A stretch of DNA of 6,722 nt, from the NCBI GenBank assembly GCA_030655715.1, contig JAUSPR010000069.1, positions 1 to 6,722 of the forward strand, in the 5' to 3' direction. Shown here in pieces: positions 1 through 5,319 of the stretch; positions within the stretch are counted from its first letter, which is position 1, and the number at the start of each line of letters is the position of its first letter. The notes under the pieces were generated by a model. The model saw only the letters and a program-made list of their open reading frames with translations, searched no databases and was not told the origin of the DNA. The stretch comes from Thermoplasmata archaeon. GTDB taxonomy: Archaea > Thermoplasmatota > Thermoplasmata > SG8-5. The translations under genes and the position numbers were made by a program.

Positions 1-73
1 TAATTGACGGATGGCTATTTTAAATCGAGTAATTTTCAATTTGGTAATTGACGGAACGATAAATTGCCAGCAA

Positions 74-122
74 CAATTAACAAATTTACAATTAACAAAT
101 TTACAATTAACAAATTTACAAT
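74..122. repeat. 15-bp tandem repeat, about 3.3 copies
   Basis: The unit CAATTAACAAATTTA occurs three times without a mismatch (74-88, 89-103, 104-118), followed by a partial fourth copy (119-122). It is AT-only apart from two C residues. Just upstream, TAATTGACGG is present twice (1-10 and 45-54), so the AT-rich patch as a whole is repetitive. It could be replication slippage in spacer DNA or a set of protein-binding sites; nothing seen here decides between them. Confidence 0.9.
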
Positions 123-212
123 CGAGGGGCAAACTTCAGAATACTGAACTCTTACCCGTGGATGGAGGTTTTAAGGTCGGTAGGGCACCTTTTCCCCCGG
201 GCCAGGCCACCT

Positions 213-234
213 AGATTACCAATGCGGGTAATCT
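213..234. repeat. Perfect 8-bp inverted repeat with 6-nt loop
   Basis: AGATTACC (213-220) is followed by AATGCG and then its exact complement GGTAATCT (227-234). Immediately flanking it, CCGTG (156-160) can pair with CACGG (235-239), which would place the hairpin inside a larger fold. Another short hairpin, TTCAG-AATA-CTGAA, lies at 135-148. This could be an untranslated RNA or a protein-binding palindrome. I recognise no family. Confidence 0.55.
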
Positions 235-286
235 CACGGCATGCAACGGATTCTCCTTTGCCTCCATCTTTGGAGATTTCCAGGTC

Positions 287-301
287 GAACATATTTTATA
301 A
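287..301 (+). promoter_or_regulatory. Archaeal TATA-type promoter of thyX
   Basis: An ATATTTTATA core (291-300), preceded by a purine-rich GAACA that could act as a BRE, matches archaeal TATA/BRE architecture. A start site about 25 nt downstream would fall near 320-325, leaving a short leader of roughly 20-25 nt before the ATG at 345. A small inverted repeat CTCCA-TCTT-TGGAG (262-275) lies just upstream of the TATA element and might be an operator, though it is only 5 bp. Confidence 0.55.
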
Positions 302-344
302 GTATTCTTCATTACAGGCCCTATCATAATTTCTGGGCGAGAAC

Positions 345-1859
345 ATGGAAGTGAAATTGGCCGGTTATAACATTGATTCAACCATCATCGAGAAAGTGCG
401 AGCCACTGAGAGTCTGAAAGGCCTGCCCCTGACGCCTGAAACAGTAGCCGTGGCTTATGCTAGGATAAGCAGGGATTCATCACCCGTCACGGAGCTGAGA
501 AAAAAGTCCATTGAGGATGTTGAGGCAGCAAGAAAGTCCGCCAGGAGCATCGTATTCGAGATGAACCATCAATCCGTTGCCGAGCATGCCGTGTTCAACT
601 TTGACATCCTTGACATCTCAAGGCTTTGCGTGGAATCTCTTGAATGGCACCGGCTCTGCTCATACACGGAAAAATCCCAGAGATACCAGGAACTGGTTGG
701 AGACCATATCCTCCCGAAGGAGTTCGAGGGAGAATGCAGACCGTTATTTGAAAAGACAATGAAAGAACAGAATGAGCTTTACACGAAGGCCTTCAAGATA
801 CTTCTGGAATATTTCAAAGGGAAATACCCCTCTATGCTGGAGAAGAAATGGGAAAGGCGAGTCGTCGAGGGATATGCCAAGGAGGATGCGAGGTACGCCG
901 TAGGTCTCGCCACCAAGGCACAGCTCGGTTTCACGGCCAACGCTCGTAATCTTGAGTACCTGATAAGGCGAATGAGAGGCAATCCGCTCGATGAGGTCAA
1001 GACCCTCGGAGAGCAATTCTTCAAACTTGCCGGGAATGTCGCGCCCTCGCTCATCCTTCTCACGGACCCCATGGAGTACCTGAAGGAATTCGGCCGGCCC
1101 CTGAACGACGACTATTTCATCAAGACCCATCCCAATGCCTCAAGACTTGCCTCCAGGACCTTGGAGGAATTTGGCGAAATATCCTCTATCCAGGAGTACC
1201 CCGCCAGCGGTGATGTCAAATTGATAGACTGGAGCAAGTCGGCGGATAACGCGACCTTGCAGGCCATCCTCCACTCCCATACCCTGGCTTCGGCGGAAGC
1301 GTGCAGTGAGGCCGCGGATAAATTGATCAGGGACGGAGGAGCCGAAGCATTCATTCAGGATTTTCTTGCGTACTCGAATCCATGGGAATCCGCCACAAGG
1401 GAGTTCGAATTTACCGATTTCACGTTCGAGGTCGTCCTGAGCTCCGCGTGTTACGGACAGATGAAGAGGCACAGGATGTCCTCCCAGCTTGTTCAGCAGT
1501 ATGATCCGGAGCTCGGATTCACATATCCCCCTTCCGTGATAGATACTGGCTTGCAGGCCGAGTTCGAAACGAATTACAGGCAAAGCTCGGAAGCGTACTA
1601 TGAGCTCGCAAAGTACGATCGGGCGGCGGCACAGTACGTGCTCACCAACGGGCACAGGCGTCGAATGTTAATCCGGGCGAATGCGCGCGAGATGCATCAC
1701 ATATCCAGATTGAGGGAGGATGCCCATGCCCAATGGGATGTAAGGAAGATTTCCGGGGACATGCTTGCTTTGGCCAGGAAAAAGAGTCCTCTGAGTCTGA
1801 TGCTGGCATGGGGAAAGGACAGTTTCACCGATAAGAGGAACGAGCTGCTAGGCAGCTAG
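345..1859 (+). CDS. thyX: Double-length FAD-dependent thymidylate synthase (ThyX), two fused domains
   Basis: ThyX makes dTMP from dUMP using methylenetetrahydrofolate, FAD and NADPH in the cytoplasm. Family members are usually about 210-260 residues and work as homotetramers with active sites at subunit interfaces; this protein has 504 residues. The first half carries HQSVAEH (75-81), ISR (91-93), WHRLCSYTEKSQRY (101-114, the RHR-x7-S motif region) and TANAR (197-201). The second half begins near 290 and carries a second KRHR (374-377) with SQLVQQY (380-386), then NAREMHHISRLR (446-457) and AQWDVR (462-467). The first domain has W101 where the motif has its first Arg. The second keeps RHR but lacks a recognisable HxSxxEH, and its motif is two residues short. 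Long ThyX proteins are known, for example in chlamydiae. The ATG at 345 follows the promoter by a suitable distance; its Shine-Dalgarno sequence is weak. The gene stands alone on this strand. The family is certain; whether both halves are catalytic is not. Confidence 0.9.
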   Translation: MEVKLAGYNIDSTIIEKVRATESLKGLPLTPETVAVAYARISRDSSPVTELRKKSIEDVEAARKSARSIVFEMNHQSVAEHAVFNFDILDISRLCVESLEWHRLCSYTEKSQRYQELVGDHILPKEFEGECRPLFEKTMKEQNELYTKAFKILLEYFKGKYPSMLEKKWERRVVEGYAKEDARYAVGLATKAQLGFTANARNLEYLIRRMRGNPLDEVKTLGEQFFKLAGNVAPSLILLTDPMEYLKEFGRPLNDDYFIKTHPNASRLASRTLEEFGEISSIQEYPASGDVKLIDWSKSADNATLQAILHSHTLASAEACSEAADKLIRDGGAEAFIQDFLAYSNPWESATREFEFTDFTFEVVLSSACYGQMKRHRMSSQLVQQYDPELGFTYPPSVIDTGLQAEFETNYRQSSEAYYELAKYDRAAAQYVLTNGHRRRMLIRANAREMHHISRLREDAHAQWDVRKISGDMLALARKKSPLSLMLAWGKDSFTDKRNELLGS

Positions 1860-1872
1860 TTTTGGGAAAAAA
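1860..1872. terminator. Short T-tract terminators between convergent genes
   Basis: The 20-nt gap between the thyX stop and the stop of the converging GTPase gene contains TTTTGGGAAAAAA. Read on the minus strand, this gives a T6 tract (1872-1867) 7 nt after the GTPase stop, the kind of U-run at which archaeal RNA polymerase terminates. Read on the plus strand, it gives T4 (1860-1863) directly after the thyX stop, a weaker signal. No strong hairpin accompanies either tract. Confidence 0.45.
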
Positions 1873-1879
1873 TCCAGGC

Positions 1880-2692
1880 TCACATGCGTAATAAGAAGTT
1901 CCTTCTTTCCACCTTGTTCTTACCTATCTGACCTACAGACAGCGTGTCCCTCTCAACCTCAGCCAGCTTGTCAATCAATCTGACAATCGAGCCCTTGGAG
2001 GGACTTTTTATATCCAGGCCGATGTCATTGCACTGCTTCCGGATAATGGCCATGGCGAAATCTGTTTCTTGACCGTAATGTTCCACGAAATGGGAGAATA
2101 TATTGTCCAGAACCTCCGCAGGGCTGAGCTTGGCTTCCTGGGTTTTGATTGAAACTTCCACATCGCCTTTACCGCCGACCAGGGCCTTGCCCAGGGTCAA
2201 GAAGGCATTTTCAACGTTCTCGCCGGTCTTGGCAGACGTTAGCATGTAGGTGCTCTTGTGCTCCGCTGCAAGCTTGCCAAGCTCTGAACCGTCAAAGCCT
2301 TCTTTTCCAACAAGGTCGCATTTATTGGCCATGAAGACCATGGGAATTTTGCCTGCAACCTTCTGAAGCTCCGGAACCCAGTAGTCCCGTATGCTTTCCA
2401 GTGTTTCTGCGCGCGTGATGTCGCACACGACCATGGCTGCGCTCGTGCCAGAAAAGCTCATGGATTGCACGCGGCGGTACTCCTTTTGGCCGATTATGTC
2501 CCAAATCATGAGGACAAGCTCTACCTCTTTTCCAAAATATTCAATTTTAAGCTCTTTTTTAACGGTCTTGGTGCCGATGGTCGCGATATAAGAATCGTCA
2601 AAAGTGTCGTAAACGTATTTTCTGACCAGGGAAGTTTTTCCGACAGAGGAATCTCCGAGCAAGCAAACCTTCTTAATCAGCTTGCCTGCCAT
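1880..2692 (-). CDS. Rab/Ras-like small GTPase with an unrecognised C-terminal domain
   Basis: This is a cytoplasmic GTP-hydrolysing switch protein of 270 residues. All five G motifs are present: P-loop GDSSVGKT (13-20), switch I Thr in ATIGT (37-41), WDIIGQ (64-69, with Gln69 at the catalytic Ras Gln61 position), NKCD (123-126) and TSAK (152-155). The G domain ends near 175. A linker and a largely helical, charged segment (about 188-270) follow; it contains FAMAIIRKQ (212-220) and KGSIVRLIDKLAEVER (233-248). I do not recognise this domain. There is no C-terminal cysteine for prenylation and no membrane segment. The gene is last in a three-gene operon, 4 nt after the stop of a paralogous GTPase. 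Its possible ribosome-binding GAGG lies inside that gene's last codons. The GTPase fold is certain; its pathway is unknown. Confidence 0.92.
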   Translation of the reverse strand: MAGKLIKKVCLLGDSSVGKTSLVRKYVYDTFDDSYIATIGTKTVKKELKIEYFGKEVELVLMIWDIIGQKEYRRVQSMSFSGTSAAMVVCDITRAETLESIRDYWVPELQKVAGKIPMVFMANKCDLVGKEGFDGSELGKLAAEHKSTYMLTSAKTGENVENAFLTLGKALVGGKGDVEVSIKTQEAKLSPAEVLDNIFSHFVEHYGQETDFAMAIIRKQCNDIGLDIKSPSKGSIVRLIDKLAEVERDTLSVGQIGKNKVERRNFLLRM

Positions 2693-2696
2693 GCTC

Positions 2697-3239
2697 TCAG
2701 GTCCTCATCTCGGGAAAATATTTGTCTATAACTCCTTCGCCGAGGAATTTGAAGGCTTCTACAACGTTGTCGCCGGTCTTGGCGCTGCAATAGAGGAATT
2801 TGGATTCATAACGGTCAAGCTCCTTGTCCAGCATCTCCATGGTTACTACGGCATCGAGATCGGATTTATTTGCCACGAAGACCATCGGAACCTCGCCCAC
2901 GACCTGGCGAATGGAATCGACCCATTCATGGATGTTCTCCAGGGTTTCTGGACGGGTGGAGTCAACCACTGCCAGAACGCCGTGAGTGCCATAGAAATAC
3001 GCGTCCTGAAGAAGCGAACGGAAACTTGTCTGGCCCATTATGTCCCATATCATCATGTCCATTGATACTTCATTCGTGGTTTCCATGAACTTCATGGGAC
3101 GTTTGGTAATCTTTGTGCCGATGGTGGTGATATAGGCGTCATCGAAAATATCCAGAACGAATTTCTTGATAAGACTGGTCTTGCCAACGGCAGAGTCACC
3201 GACCATACAAATTTTGACTTTCAAACGCCGGTCTAACAT
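2697..3239 (-). CDS. Rab/Ras-like small GTPase, single domain
   Basis: This 180-residue GTPase has P-loop GDSAVGKT (14-21), switch I Thr39 in TTIGT, WDIMGQ (65-70, catalytic Gln retained), NKSD (124-127) and CSAK (151-154). It is close in sequence to the downstream 270-aa GTPase: FDD.YI.TIGTK in switch I, TRxETLE after the fourth strand, and SAKTG.NV..AF at G5 are shared. Tandem duplication is therefore likely, the other copy having gained or this one lost the C-terminal domain. It ends shortly after the G domain (KYFPEMRT) with no prenylation or membrane signal. The ATG lies 2 nt after the stop of the upstream KaiC-like gene, and a GAGAGGAT ribosome-binding sequence overlaps that gene's last codons, which supports translation from one mRNA. 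The two GTPases may act as a heterodimeric or sequential switch, but that is inference. Confidence 0.93.
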   Translation of the reverse strand: MLDRRLKVKICMVGDSAVGKTSLIKKFVLDIFDDAYITTIGTKITKRPMKFMETTNEVSMDMMIWDIMGQTSFRSLLQDAYFYGTHGVLAVVDSTRPETLENIHEWVDSIRQVVGEVPMVFVANKSDLDAVVTMEMLDKELDRYESKFLYCSAKTGDNVVEAFKFLGEGVIDKYFPEMRT

Positions 3240-3241
3240 GA

Positions 3242-3958
3242 TTATCCTCTCGATTGGGTTATTGCCTTCGTAGCCTTGAATTGGCCGCCATCAAATAGAA
3301 GGGAATGGTAATCTCCGTTATGGTTCACCGAGCGCATCTTGACGCATCGTATCTGGCGCTGGACGCTTATGTCCCCTACCTCGGCCATGCGCAGGTATAT
3401 TATTCCGTCAGCAAGGAAATCCTCACCGAACTCTGCAAATTTGGCGCTGTCCGGGGTCATTTCTGTTATCATGAGCGTTGTCACGCCCAGGTCCCTGAGC
3501 CATTCGAAAAGATGGAACAGTTCCTCCCTGGGGTTGGAGAACTTGGCAAGAACATTGAGAACCGGTAATGAGTCAATCACGAGGAGCTGATAATCATTTG
3601 TTTCTTTCAGGTTCTTCGTGTACATTTTGAAGACCTGCATCCAGCTCTGGTCCTGGAGTTGAGTCAGTTTCTTCCTTATCAGGCCGATGTCAATTATCTC
3701 CATCTTGTCAATTACCTGTTTCGGGTCCATGCCCATGCTGACCATGTGTTTCGTCAGGCTCTTTGAGCTTTGCTCCAGAGTTACATAAAGTGCTTTTTTA
3801 TCATCCTGGGCGGCATTGTTGAACAGAAGGTTGAAGGCAATGGAGGACTTCATCGTTCCGGGCTGGCCCACGAGCAGGACAACGCTTCCCTCGGGAATTC
3901 CCCCCTGTAACTTGTCATCGAAACCATCTATGTATGTCTTCACGAATCCATCTTCCAT
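3242..3958 (-). CDS. KaiC/RAD55-like RecA-superfamily ATPase
   Basis: This is a single-domain P-loop ATPase of 238 residues from the chosen start. It has the KaiC-like opening IDGFDDKLQGGIPEGSVVLL (10-29), a Walker A GQPGTMKS (31-38), a strand ending in Glu at VTLEQS (59-64; the Glu position that activates water in KaiC/RecA proteins), Walker B LLVIDSLP (125-132) and a C-terminal RCVKMR (204-209). The Walker A has Met where GxxGxGK[ST] has its third Gly. An upstream in-frame TTG (3982) would add eight residues, but the ATG at 3958 has a strong GGAGGA (3970-3965) at ideal spacing, so I prefer it. The gene is first in the operon, followed after 2 nt by the 180-aa GTPase. Stand-alone archaeal KaiC-like proteins (COG0467 type) are usually assigned to signalling or regulation. 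ArlH is a relative, but no archaellum genes are nearby. The specific role is unknown. Confidence 0.9.
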   Translation of the reverse strand: MEDGFVKTYIDGFDDKLQGGIPEGSVVLLVGQPGTMKSSIAFNLLFNNAAQDDKKALYVTLEQSSKSLTKHMVSMGMDPKQVIDKMEIIDIGLIRKKLTQLQDQSWMQVFKMYTKNLKETNDYQLLVIDSLPVLNVLAKFSNPREELFHLFEWLRDLGVTTLMITEMTPDSAKFAEFGEDFLADGIIYLRMAEVGDISVQRQIRCVKMRSVNHNGDYHSLLFDGGQFKATKAITQSRG

Positions 3959-3964
3959 GTCTAA

Positions 3965-3970
3965 TCCTCC
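3965..3970 (-). promoter_or_regulatory. Shine-Dalgarno site fixing the KaiC-like start
   Basis: GGAGGA on the minus strand ends 6 nt before the ATG at 3958. The alternative in-frame TTG at 3982 has no comparable site upstream, so this element decides the start. Confidence 0.75.
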
Positions 3971-4031
3971 ACTACTAGGCAAGGCCCTTCGTACGGATCT
4001 TCTACCTACGCGTCGATATAGGCTAATATGG

Positions 4032-4043
4032 TTTAAATATTTA
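4032..4043 (-). promoter_or_regulatory. TATA-like promoter of the ATPase-GTPase operon
   Basis: TTTAAATATTTA lies here, with its last 10 bases a perfect palindrome, and on the minus strand it is preceded by the purine-rich TGAGG, a possible BRE. A start about 25 nt downstream would fall near 4005-4012 and give a leader of roughly 50 nt to the ATG at 3958. Because the core reads as a TATA box on both strands, it could also drive a plus-strand transcript toward the hairpins at 4129-4259. A second AT-rich stretch (CATATTAGCCTATAT on the minus strand, 4016-4030) is an alternative. Confidence 0.5.
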
Positions 4044-4128
4044 CCTCAATTTACTGCACATATGTCGAGAATGCTCAGTTTTTCGGGGCTGAGATGAATC
4101 GGCATGAGAAGTAAAAACGTGAAAGACC

Positions 4129-4196
4129 GCCATGCACCGTGCACTATTTTGCATATGAAATCAAAGCCATCTGCTTTGATAAATCAGGTGCATGGC
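4129..4196. repeat. Long stem with a nested hairpin
   Basis: GCCATGCACC (4129-4138) is perfectly complementary to GGTGCATGGC (4187-4196), a 10-bp outer stem. Inside it, ATCAAAGC (4160-4167), loop CATCT, and GCTTTGAT (4173-4180) form a second perfect 8-bp hairpin. Neither stem is followed by a U-tract, so a simple intrinsic terminator is unlikely. With the adjacent hairpin (4205-4259) it makes one almost continuous structured block of 131 nt. Confidence 0.75.
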
Positions 4197-4204
4197 CTAC
4201 GCAC

Positions 4205-4259
4205 GTAAACTTCCAGCCCTGGCAACAAATGTTGGACACTTTAGGGGCTGGTAGTTTAC
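4205..4259. repeat. 15-16 bp imperfect palindrome (hairpin) with 23-nt loop
   Basis: GTAAACT (4205-4211) pairs with AGTTTAC (4253-4259). After one T-T mismatch, CCAGCCC (4213-4219) pairs with GGGCTGG (4245-4251), extended by one T-G wobble. The loop contains a small CAAC-AAAT-GTTG hairpin (4223-4234). The arms end in TTTAC/GTAAA. The structure lies 36 nt past the nmd3 stop, so it would sit in that operon's 3' UTR, but no U-tract follows on the minus strand. It resembles the palindromic ends of small mobile elements or a structured RNA; neither is proven. Confidence 0.75.
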
Positions 4260-4294
4260 AAAATTGTTAATTATCGCAATATTTGCTGATAGTT

Positions 4295-5308
4295 TCAAAC
4301 CACATACAGGACATTGTCGTATCGGACCACTGGCACGGTCTCCCCTATCTTAGTGAGATACGGAGGTTTGCGAAGCGTGACCGCAACCATGCTGTCCGGA
4401 TCCAGTACCTGAATGGTGGTCTTGTCATGAGTTACGACGACCACGTCTTTCAATTCGTGAAATTTGGCAACAGGCTTCAGAGTTGGTGCGTCCGGAGAAA
4501 GGCGCACTATCTGGCCGTTAGAAACGTTCTTGAGAGTAATGATTTTACCGCTGGATTCCACAACATGGATTTTTTTGTCCAGGGCAACAACATCGCCTTC
4601 CCTGTGAGTGGGAAGCCTGACTGCGATGCTGAATCTGTACATATCACGACCGTCCTTCATGCCGATGATTGACGGGGATTCAGTAGTAATTGCACCGTAA
4701 CGATTTCTGAACTTGTTGGCAATGGCCCTTGCCAATGGAGTGGAACCAATATAAAAATCCATACCGCCCTTCACGAGCGAACATTTTGAAATGAATGCGT
4801 TTTCATCAGAACTTTCTTCCACCATCTTGAAAACGAGCGCGGATTCTTCGGCGAGTTCAATTTCAGCGTCTTTCACGCTCAGGTCGTCAATGCGCAACTG
4901 GATTATTGACTCATAGTAATCGCCACTCTGCCGGGAGCAGGATTGGCATTGCTGAAATCTGATACGAATGCCGATTTCGAAGTCTATTGCAAGTTCCTCG
5001 CCGCCAATCATGGAAATGGCAGTGCAAAGCACCCTGTGCTCACCCTTGTCAGCAGGAAAACTTGGAACTTCCCAGCGCAATTCCTTGGCCTCGACATGCG
5101 ATTTAGAAGCGGCCGCTAGTACGGTTGCAGCCTCATCCTCATGCGCCATTTTCTTCCAGACAGAGCCGCCGCTCAGCACCCTGGCACAGCCCAGGCAGAC
5201 ATGAACCTCGATGTAATCAGGCGGAGTAATAAGGTTCTTGGAAAGAAGGCAATTTTTGCACAGATGACCATATACCTTGTCCTCTGAACCGCATTCAACA
5301 CAGAACAA
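4295..5308 (-). CDS. nmd3: Archaeal NMD3 homologue (zinc-finger ribosome-associated protein)
   Basis: In eukaryotes NMD3 binds the large ribosomal subunit and is its nuclear-export adaptor. The archaeal protein lacks an export role and is thought to act in 50S maturation or translation. From the TTG start it has 337 residues. Four CxxC pairs mark the N-terminal zinc-binding part: CVEC (3-6), CKNC (17-20), CLGC (38-41) and CQSC (121-124). They are followed by the family's RQSGDYYESIIQLR segment (126-139) and a mainly beta C-terminal region with an OB/SH3-like appearance. An in-frame ATG at 5338 would overlap the upstream gene by 26 nt and add ten residues (MQCFSAWGDI) unlike the family. TTG at 5308 gives an MFCVEC start, lies 4 nt after the DUF424 stop, and follows a GGGGTGAT Shine-Dalgarno. 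It is the last gene of the mcm-DUF424-nmd3 operon. The identity is secure; the start is likely. Confidence 0.92.
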   Translation of the reverse strand: MFCVECGSEDKVYGHLCKNCLLSKNLITPPDYIEVHVCLGCARVLSGGSVWKKMAHEDEAATVLAAASKSHVEAKELRWEVPSFPADKGEHRVLCTAISMIGGEELAIDFEIGIRIRFQQCQSCSRQSGDYYESIIQLRIDDLSVKDAEIELAEESALVFKMVEESSDENAFISKCSLVKGGMDFYIGSTPLARAIANKFRNRYGAITTESPSIIGMKDGRDMYRFSIAVRLPTHREGDVVALDKKIHVVESSGKIITLKNVSNGQIVRLSPDAPTLKPVAKFHELKDVVVVTHDKTTIQVLDPDSMVAVTLRKPPYLTKIGETVPVVRYDNVLYVV

Positions 5309-5311
5309 AAT

Positions 5312-5319
5312 ATCACCCC
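5312..5319 (-). promoter_or_regulatory. Shine-Dalgarno site favouring a TTG start for nmd3
   Basis: GGGGTGAT on the minus strand closely matches the full anti-Shine-Dalgarno complement GGAGGTGAT and lies 3 nt before TTG (5308-5306), placing the GGGG core 7 nt from the start. It overlaps the TGA stop of the DUF424 gene (5315-5313), so termination and re-initiation would be coupled. Confidence 0.65.

Larger units (their letters stand above)
1..344. other. Gene-free region upstream of thyX
   Basis: I see no credible protein gene in these 344 bases. The only open frame of note (11-214) is made largely of the 15-bp tandem repeat read in frame, giving a repeated LTNLQ pentapeptide followed by low-complexity sequence, so I do not call it. 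The stretch contains an AT-rich repetitive half (1-122), a GC-richer half with several short inverted repeats (135-148, 213-234, 262-275), and a promoter for thyX near 290-300. No tRNA T-arm consensus or other RNA family that I recognise is visible on either strand. Confidence 0.7.
3971..4294. other. Gene-free gap between two co-directional operons
   Basis: This gap separates the nmd3 stop (4295) from the KaiC-like start and holds no credible protein gene on either strand. It contains a palindromic TATA-like element (4032-4043), a weak CTCAG/CTGAG hairpin (4074-4093), and two strong inverted-repeat structures at 4129-4196 and 4205-4259 separated by only 8 nt. The last 35 nt before 4294 are AT-rich; the minus strand includes GATAATTAACAATTTTGTA, which resembles the tandem repeat unit at 74-122. 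Confidence 0.75.

Noticed and set aside
11..214. 67-codon open frame on the plus strand before thyX
   Set aside because: It is mostly the 15-bp repeat translated as repeated LTNLQ, with no ribosome-binding site and no recognisable domain; a multiple-of-three repeat simply keeps the frame open.
200..300. tRNA or SRP RNA in the thyX upstream region
   Set aside because: A hairpin and a GGTCGAAC stretch (283-290) suggested a tRNA T-arm, but the loop is one base short, no cloverleaf can be built, and no SRP helix-8 motif is present.
744..1655. Long minus-strand open frames opposite thyX
   Set aside because: Several frames (up to 171 codons) are shadows of the thyX coding sequence; their translations show no family motifs.
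3242..3958. ArlH (FlaH) archaellum ATPase
   Set aside because: The fold and length fit, but no archaellum genes are adjacent and the partners are GTPases, so the general KaiC/RAD55-like call is safer.
4074..4100. TPP-riboswitch-like CTGAGA motif (plus strand)
   Set aside because: CGGGGCTGAGATG resembles the thi-box core, but the other conserved TPP-riboswitch segments are missing downstream and no plus-strand thiamine gene follows.
4205..4259. Intrinsic terminator of the nmd3 operon
   Set aside because: The hairpin is strong and correctly located after the stop, but no T-tract follows it on the minus strand, and archaeal termination depends mainly on T-tracts, so I list it only as an inverted repeat.
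4283..4672. 129-codon plus-strand open frame opposite nmd3
   Set aside because: It lies wholly or almost wholly antisense to the well-supported nmd3 gene and has no domain or ribosome-binding site.
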